From Balamuthia mandrillaris (Eukaryota; Discosea; Longamoebia; Balamuthiidae): 25,315 nt of DNA. The translations under genes were made by a program, and so were the position numbers. The notes under the pieces were generated by a model. That model ran no database searches. It was not told where the DNA came from and saw only the letters and a program-made list of their open reading frames with translations. Positions 19,165 through 25,315 of the stretch are shown piece by piece (position 1 is the first letter of the stretch; each line of letters begins with the position of its first letter). The DNA is taken from positions 1 through 25,315 of the forward strand of contig JAVKOQ010000589.1 in assembly GCA_031835245.1 (NCBI GenBank), given 5' to 3'.

Positions 19165-19840
19165 ACAATCGGAAAATGCGTAATTCTCCTCCTTTGACTA
19201 GTTTTTTTTAAACGTCAAAAAAAAACGGCCTGTTGGATCAGGAGCAACGAGAAAGGAAAATGAATGTTAAAAAGGGAACAACTCAGTTCGTTCCGGTTGC
19301 AAAAACAGAAAAGAAAAAAACACGAAAGGAAAAGAACACGTTTTTTCTTACTTTCACGAGTTTTCCTACCAATTCCTCTCGGAGTTTCCGATTGAGGGAA
19401 GGGGGATCAGGCTGAGTATCACCTAAAATAGAGGCTCGTCCAGAACAGGCTAAACACACAAAGAAGGAATACAAAAGTCAGACGGAGTTTACAAAGTTGT
19501 CATGTCCGGGGAACTCCTTTTTCAACTGCACTATCCACCTTGCTTCCTTTTTCTTGTTATTTTCTGTTTTGCTTTTTTCCACTTTTAGTAAGGATTAGGA
19601 ATGGCAAAACGGAAAGGGGGATGGAGTTGCTCCAAGTCTTATCCCGTTAAAAACACAGCGAAACTTAGTGGAATTGCACAACAGGTAGCTTTTTTTTAAA
19701 AGTTTCTTACATTCAAATAATGAATAAAATAAGCATTAATTAATAGGTACATAAAGTTGAGTGGTTTGTTTGCTGTACAATATAAGGAGGAGAAGTCGAC
19801 GAGGGAGGAGAGGTGAGAAGAACAGATGGAGCACCACCGC
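19165..19840. other. Intergenic: gene 7 upstream region and PI3-kinase 3' flank
   Basis: No gene is supported in this 676-nt stretch. The only long frame (19233-19415, plus) is a Lys/Glu-rich artefact of A-rich DNA. Close to the PI3-kinase stop, 19786-19814 is a 29-bp exact copy of DNA inside that gene's first exon (24622-24650). An AT-rich segment at 19710-19750 may include its polyadenylation signal. Confidence 0.6.
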
Positions 19841-21052
19841 TTACTTGTTCTTTGGATGAAAGTGGATATGCACCATGTTGTTGACTCGAGTCATTTGGTT
19901 GTGAAGGCTCTGATAGATGAGGTTGGTGAACTTGGCGGCAGCTTGCGTCTCCGTCAGCTCCAACGAGAGAGCATCGCGCAAGTAGTATAGATCCTCAAAG
20001 TCGTGCAACTGCTCAATGCCGCTGCTCAGCATCATGACAAAGAGAGTGATGAAGAGGTGGCCATGCTTGCGGAGGATGTTGTAGGCCTTGCAGCAGTGAT
20101 GCACGAACCGTTTGAAGTTAGTGCTGCCCTCGCCGCCCATTGCCTCCGCAAACTCTGGCGTCAACACAAAGGGAGTGGTCTCGCGAGGAATGCCGACAAA
20201 GGTTACCCGCTTTCCCAAAAAGTACCCAAAGTCGATGTGGAACATGTTGCCAGAGTAAGAGCACATGATGTTGTCGTTGTGCCGATCACCGATGCCCAAG
20301 ATGTAGGTGGCCACGCAGTAGCCGGCACAGCTGAGGGTGAAGTTCTTGATTGCGTCCTCATGCGCTTTCTCCGTTGGATTACAGTCCCGCAGCCAATCCC
20401 TTATTGCGGTGGTAGAGAAGGCGGAGACGGCGCCACCGCCACCATAAGTCTGCTGAATAGCAGCCGTGGTCTGAGAGTTGGCGATGACTTCAATGATGCC
20501 CACCTCTTTGCCAGTACATACGGCGCGGTAGGGTTGCATGTGGAGGTCCAGGCCTTCGCTCTTCCAGAGGCCATCCATTATTCTCATCATTTGAAGCACC
20601 AATATGTCCGTTCGCAGGTCGTCTCCTGCCTTGAATATGATTTGCGTGAGGGAGCGCTCTGCATTCTCAAACACAAGCCAAAGCGGTTGTGTCATCGAGT
20701 CCATCACGCGACACTTGTCCAGGATCAAGTTGATGGCCTCAAACTTGGGGTTGTTAGGCAGTTGGAAGGAGGAGGGAAGGTCCAGCTTTCGAAGGTACTG
20801 CTTGAGGGCTCGCTGCTTCTCTTCTTTGTTGTAGGGTCCTTCTTTGATGGACTTGGCGACGTTGGCCACAGACTCCACTATTTTGAGCTGGTTTGCAAAT
20901 TCTTGGATAACCTCGTCGTCTCCCCATCCTTGAAGCAAGCCTTCCAGCATAAGCTTGAATCGTACAGCTATATCTGCAAGATGTATCTCCGACTGCATTT
21001 ATCGATACATGTAATTTAGAACAACGAGAGCGAGAGAGAGCAAAAGAGAGAG

Positions 21053-21095
<43 letters not shown>

Positions 21096-22113
21096 CATAC
21101 AGTGAGATGCCAGAAAAAGGGATGACCAACAACTATGCTGCTTATCGACCGTAACAAAAGGAATTCAGACAAAGCAGAGTAATGATAGGGCTCCGATTTA
21201 AGGACCTGAACTAATTGAGGCAAGAACTCGACCAGTTCTCTATCGCTCAAGTCACGCAGACAAGAGACGGCGAACTGACGAACTTTTGTGTCCGGAAACC
21301 GAACGTCGAGAAGCTCCAACGCGTAGATGTGAGGAATTGGTTCCCATCGACGCAACAGCTTGTGAGCTTCTTCCACACAGGATCGCATATTCCACGCCAC
21401 CGCGAGAAGCACTTTGGAGAGAGCTTGAGGATATTGTCTCATGAGATAGTAGCGATACGCCCAAACCAATTTCTTTTCTTTACTGTTCATGCAACAGAGA
21501 GCATCTGTAGGGGGTAAGCATAAGATAATCAAGAGAAATCACGGTAAGCAATTCAAAGCATATCATTAAGCGTTGAAAGAAGAAAAAACCTCGTTTGCAG
21601 ATAGCCTCTAATTGCTTCCTTTCCTGAGGGTCCGGTTCTTTGTCTTCTATTTCTTCCATATCGAGTTTTCCCAATAACTTGCTTACTTCTGCCTCCTCCT
21701 CTTTCTCTTTTTCTGGTTCTTCCTCTTCTTCCTCGATTTTTTCTTTTTCCATTACGAATGGCTCTGGAATATCATCCACAAATATGACAGGTCTTGGTGA
21801 TGTGGAATCAAACTCAATCACAAGAGCCAAAGACTTGGGGTCCAAATTTGAAACGCAAGTGCCTGTAGACCAGAAGAGGAGTAAGAAAGAATCAAACGCT
21901 ACAAGAAAAGACTGGAGAGAGAGAGAGAGAGAGAGAGAAAGGGAAAGGGAAAGGGAAAGAGGAAGAGGAAGAGAAAGAGAAAGAGAAAGAGAAAGGGAAA
22001 GGGGAAGAGGAAGAGGAAGAGAAAGAGAAAGAGAAAGAGAAAGAGAAAGAGAAAGAGAAAGAGAAAGAGAAAGAGAAAGAGAAAGAGAAAGAGAAAGAGA
22101 AAGAGAAAGAGAA

Positions 22114-22146
<33 letters not shown>

Positions 22147-22183
22147 AAGAGAAAGAGAGAAAGAGAAAGAGAGAAAGAGAGAA

Positions 22184-22216
<33 letters not shown>

Positions 22217-23377
22217 AAGAGAAAGAGAAAGAGAGAAAGAGAGAAAGAGAGAAAGAGAGAAAGAGAGAAAGAGAGAAAGAGTACCAAAAGGATTTTGAGC
22301 GGTAGAAGTAGGGGGCCACATGTGAATCTTCCGACGTCCAGTGGCAACAACGCCAGTAAAGTCCACGAGGTTGTAGTTCACCCATCCTAACGGCACAAAC
22401 TCAGTATATCCTCCTCTCAACAGCTGCTGAAACTTGGCCAAAGTCCCGCTCTGCTCGCCTAAGCAAGCATAGAATGAGAAGCAGATGCGGGTTTCGCGTG
22501 GAATGTCACACATGCGAACGCTCTCGCACTGCATCCACTCGTTCCAAACAGGTCTTCCACGAACAGGTTGTGTGTAAATGGGCGGGGCAATGAGCTCGCC
22601 GCCGTAGTAAAGGCCAGCTATTACAAAGAGGTTGATGCCTTCTCCTTCGATGTCATTGCGGAAAAACTTGTTGGTGGCGTAGAGCGCCTGCTTACTAAAG
22701 TTCTCCACTCTGCATATCTTAAGCTCGAACTTTTTGGTCACGTCCGCAATGTTGTAACAGTAGTCAAGACGAGTGGCAAGTCCTAAAGCTTTGTCCGCTT
22801 TGATTGAGCAAAATGATTGATGTGCTTGTTCACTCGTCGGCAAACTGTTAAACTGTTATCACCACATAGAGAAAGTAAGAAAGCATAGTTAGTTAGTTAG
22901 CTAGCTAGTGTTCCTTTGCACTATTTTGTTTCTACGAACCCGATTTGCCGCTTTGGATTTAAGAGGCTCATACTCAACTAATTCAAACTCGATGACTTGT
23001 GATTTGGTGATGCAGTCTCTCACGTATTGAATCGAAGAAAGGGGCACGTTGGTATCAAAAATGTACTCATTGCAGCGACCCAACTTGACAACGTAGTCTT
23101 CAGCACTGAGCGGCACCCATGACACGCTCAAGTCGGTTGGTTGGATGTGCAACAACAAGTCATCCCGAATGACTTTGAATAGAGTATCATCACGACGACA
23201 ACGCACTCGATTACGCAGCTGGTGATACCGAAAATGAACCAGGAAAGCGGAGGGAAAGTTGGTAGCGATCGCATTGCTCGTGATCTCAGCGTTGATCAAC
23301 CGAACTTTACTTTTTTTTTCCAGTAACTTCGTCACACTTGTGAGAGTAAGGGAGAGTGGTGAGATGCAGTTAAGGCG

Positions 23378-23424
<47 letters not shown>

Positions 23425-23751
23425 TTACTTTTCAATTTTAGCCCTAAAATAAGCAATTTCTTCCTGACCTTCCAGAGTTGCAGGCCGTAAAGCAATGCTC
23501 GGGATCATTTCAGGTGGTTGAGGTGCCTTTATCCGTTGTTGGTTTAGTATTTAGAAATAGTAGAGGATTGGCAACACCGGGGAAAGAAATACCTGCTGGA
23601 CAATATCAGGTACATTCAACAACCTTTGTCGTTGTGTTTTGATGTCTTCCCAAGCAAAGTGGGCTGGTTGGGCCAAATAAGACATGAATAGCCAGGACTC
23701 TGCCATCTTTTTTTTTTTTTCGAAAGCGGGTTAACCAAAAAGGAGGAAGAT

Positions 23752-23782
<31 letters not shown>

Positions 23783-24761
23783 CCTCTCCAGGAGTCTTCT
23801 CGTAGACCTCGCCGTCATTAGGGGAGTAGGCTATTGCTTTGGTTTCATATTTGATAGCATGTTTCCATTCTTTTCTTTCTCCTTCGTTGCGGGCAGCAAA
23901 GTAGAAATCACCATCGTTGTTGTATATCACGAAGCAATGATCCCTGCCAGTACCTTCTTTGCTTACATTTGATATTGAAAAACCTGGCTTCAGCGAGATA
24001 GTGCCTTGTGGTCTTACATACTTTCGTACATCCTGAAAAAAATTTAAAACAGCATCAGTATTTGAAGAGTGAGAGCGAGAGAGTGAGAGCGAGAGAGAGC
24101 GAGGACTGGGAGCTGTCAGCTGAAGGTGAACAAAATATTCAACTAGAATAATGAGACATACGTTTTCAGGTTTAAAAAAGTAAAGGTTCTCTCCTTTCAA
24201 AATAACCCATTTAGGATTCCAGCTAGCATCAGCAAGAGCCATTTTCAATAAGGGTCCCTCCTTCGTGATATTATGCCGGCTGAATATATCTTGCTGCAAA
24301 TTTACAGTGATTAGCACAACAAAAACGAGAACTGAGAACGAATAGGATCATACCTCCTTCTTGATACGGGTTTGGCTAGCACGAGCCATAGGAGAGGTAA
24401 GGCTGCGGGTCCTTCGCAAGCGAGAGGTGGCGCAGTTCTTCGGCACGTGAACCAAACACTCCACATGAGCAGTGAAGTTGCAGTCGCTGCACTGGACACC
24501 CTTAGCCAGACAAAGCAACGTTCCACAATGGCTGCATGTTGTAGGCCAGTAGAAAAATTGGCTCTCAAACCGGTGTTCGCCTGGTTTCAATGCTGACGAA
24601 GGAGTTACAGGAGTAGACGAGGGAGGAGAAGTCGACGAGGGAGGAGAGGTAGAAGGGGAAGCGGTAGCTGCTGGGGATGATGAGGGCCTTGAAGCGGCCG
24701 TCAATGTGCCCCGTGGAGATGGAGACCCTTTACTATTAGTGGCTCCAGAACCCCTTTGCAT
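19841..24761 (-). CDS. Phosphatidylinositol 3-kinase, class I-like, with N-terminal C1 and PH domains
   Basis: Exons on the minus strand: 24761-24354, 24293-24162, 24032-23784, 23706-23593, 23526-23429, 23336-22940, 22852-22285, 21862-21590, 21504-21101, 20992-19841; 3795 nt, 1264 aa. Order: Ser/Pro/Thr-rich start; complete C1 zinc finger at 63-110 (H-x12-C-x2-C...C-x2-C-x4-H-x2-C-x7-C); PH domain about 147-255 with the αC Trp (EWKHAI); PI3K Ras-binding domain about 350-440; C2 about 480-670 (LYYGGELIAPP, PVWNEW); acidic linker; helical domain about 747-890; kinase domain. Catalytic residues: Lys1002 (IIFKAGDD), GDRHNDN at 1116-1122, DFG at 1135-1137. The activation loop (GKRVTFVGIPRETTPFVLT) ends PFVLT as in class I enzymes and has a basic KR, so PI(4,5)P2 is the likely substrate. 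The RBD implies activation by Ras-type GTPases. The C1-PH front end is unusual. Confidence 0.95.
21055..21094 (-). repeat. (CT)n microsatellite (sense strand) in PI3-kinase intron 9
   Basis: The CT tract starts about 7 nt after the donor at 21100 (GTATGATTCTCT) in the intron 21100-20993. It is followed by more interrupted CT-rich DNA. Confidence 0.9.
21913..22281 (-). repeat. Pure purine/pyrimidine tract of about 369 bp in PI3-kinase intron 7
   Basis: The plus strand is entirely A/G over about 369 bp: GA dinucleotides, then GGGAAA/GGAAGA units, then long GAAAGA hexamer and GAGAAA arrays. It fills most of the 422-nt intron 22284-21863 and starts 3 nt after the 5' splice site, with CT/CTTT on the sense strand. 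It creates long artificial RERERE or SLSLFL frames. Confidence 0.95.
23381..23420 (-). repeat. (CT)n microsatellite (sense strand) in PI3-kinase intron 5
   Basis: About 20 CT units starting 8 nt after the donor at 23428 (GTAATCTA) in the intron 23428-23337. Confidence 0.92.
23756..23782 (-). repeat. (CT)n microsatellite (sense strand) in PI3-kinase intron 3
   Basis: The repeat includes the donor itself: the intron begins GTCTCTCTCT at 23783 and is only 77 nt long (23783-23707). Confidence 0.92.
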
Positions 24762-25315
24762 CAGGGAACTTAACAAGAAACTTCCTTCTTCCTTCTTTGC
24801 AAAGTTTCTTTCTTCCTATTCTTCTGGATATTTTTTTGCTCTCTTGCAACGGTAAGACGTCACTTTGGGCTTTGGCTTGTTTTTTTTTTCTTCTGCAGTC
24901 GGTTAGAGGCGTCCTTGCTCCTCCTCTTTTCCGTTCAAATTTCGTTCCTTCTTTCTTCCTGTTTTCTGAATTTCGTACGTTTTCTCCTCCTCTTCTTCTT
25001 TGAACGAACAAGCCAACCGAGGCGTTGAAAGGCAACAGCAACGAATTACGCTGTAGTCTATCTCTCTTTCTCTCTTTCTCTCTCGCCTTTCCTCCGCAGC
25101 AAGAGAAGGGAGATATTACGTATGCCTGAAGCAAAAATCAAACAAAAAAAGGTTAGCGAGAAAGAAAAAAAAAGGAAGGCTGAGATGTGTCAACTTCAAA
25201 ACAAAGGTTTGGAGGGGGTTGGAGAGGTTTGGAAAATTTTTTAAAGATGACGCTCTCTCCTTGAAACAAAAAAAACAAAGAAGAAACACCTCCGCTTTGT
25301 CCTGTTCCAGAAATA
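24762..25315. other. Upstream region of the PI3-kinase gene
   Basis: No second gene is supported. The longest frame (24736-25134, minus) is Lys/Arg-rich without recognisable content and ends out of frame across the PI3-kinase start. A CT-rich run lies at 25060-25085 on the plus strand (GA in the PI3-kinase sense). The region should contain the promoter and 5' UTR. No TATA or other motif was identified. Confidence 0.5.

Noticed and set aside
20003-21019. 338-residue plus-strand open frame
   Set aside because: It is antisense to the PI3-kinase catalytic exon, whose kinase motifs are unmistakable on the minus strand; the plus frame has no recognisable content.
21640-22305. RERERE-rich plus frame and SLSL/FLFL minus frames
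   Set aside because: They are translations of the intronic purine tract; the PI3-kinase C2 domain continues across it only when the intron is removed.
1-25315. Search for transposons, LTR elements, viral fossils, tRNA and rRNA genes
   Set aside because: No terminal repeats, reverse transcriptase, integrase, transposase or capsid motifs, and no tRNA or rRNA-like blocks were seen by eye. A covariance-model scan was not possible, so a tRNA could have been missed.

Overview
The window is nuclear DNA from a unicellular eukaryote with compact, intron-rich genes. Eight protein genes fit in 25 kb and about 45 introns can be placed, mostly 60-120 nt with GT..AG ends. An amoeboid-type short-tailed myosin I and a Ras-binding PI3-kinase point to an amoeboid protist. 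An amoebozoan of the Acanthamoeba/Balamuthia kind is my best guess, but this is inference and another amoeboid lineage is not excluded. No rRNA, tRNA, transposon, viral fossil or CRISPR array was recognised.

Layout. (1) 157-455, minus strand: 5' part of an EF-hand myosin-light-chain/calmodulin-like gene running off the left edge. (2) 898-5777, plus: myosin I heavy chain (16 exons, 1225 aa), divergent from gene 1. (3-5) 6089-9056 (+), 9249-12232 (+) and 12619-15541 (-): three paralogous type I membrane proteins of 819, 782 and 775 aa, each with six exons and identical intron phases. They have a parallel-beta-helix-like N-terminal half and a large membrane-proximal domain I do not recognise. 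(6) 15914-17756 (-): an F-box protein fused to a degenerate ARF-type GTPase fold (454 aa). (7) 18087-19164 (-): an unrecognised, probably nuclear protein (247 aa). (8) 19841-24761 (-): a class I-like PI3-kinase (1264 aa) with C1 and PH domains ahead of the RBD-C2-helical-kinase core.

All exon models were built by hand from conserved protein sequence and splice sites. Every complete model closes with a total coding length divisible by three and consistent phases at each junction, which is strong internal support. Functionally, genes 1, 2 and 8 belong to the actin/membrane-protrusion system: PI3-kinase makes 3-phosphoinositides at the leading edge, myosin I binds acidic membrane lipids through TH1, and the EF-hand protein is a candidate neck light chain. 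Genes 3-5 look like a locally expanding cell-surface family.

A striking feature is the placement of (CT)n microsatellites. They lie in introns of genes on both strands, always with the CT strand as sense, and in most cases start within about 25 nt of the 5' splice site. This suggests a functional donor-proximal CU-rich element or a biased expansion mechanism.
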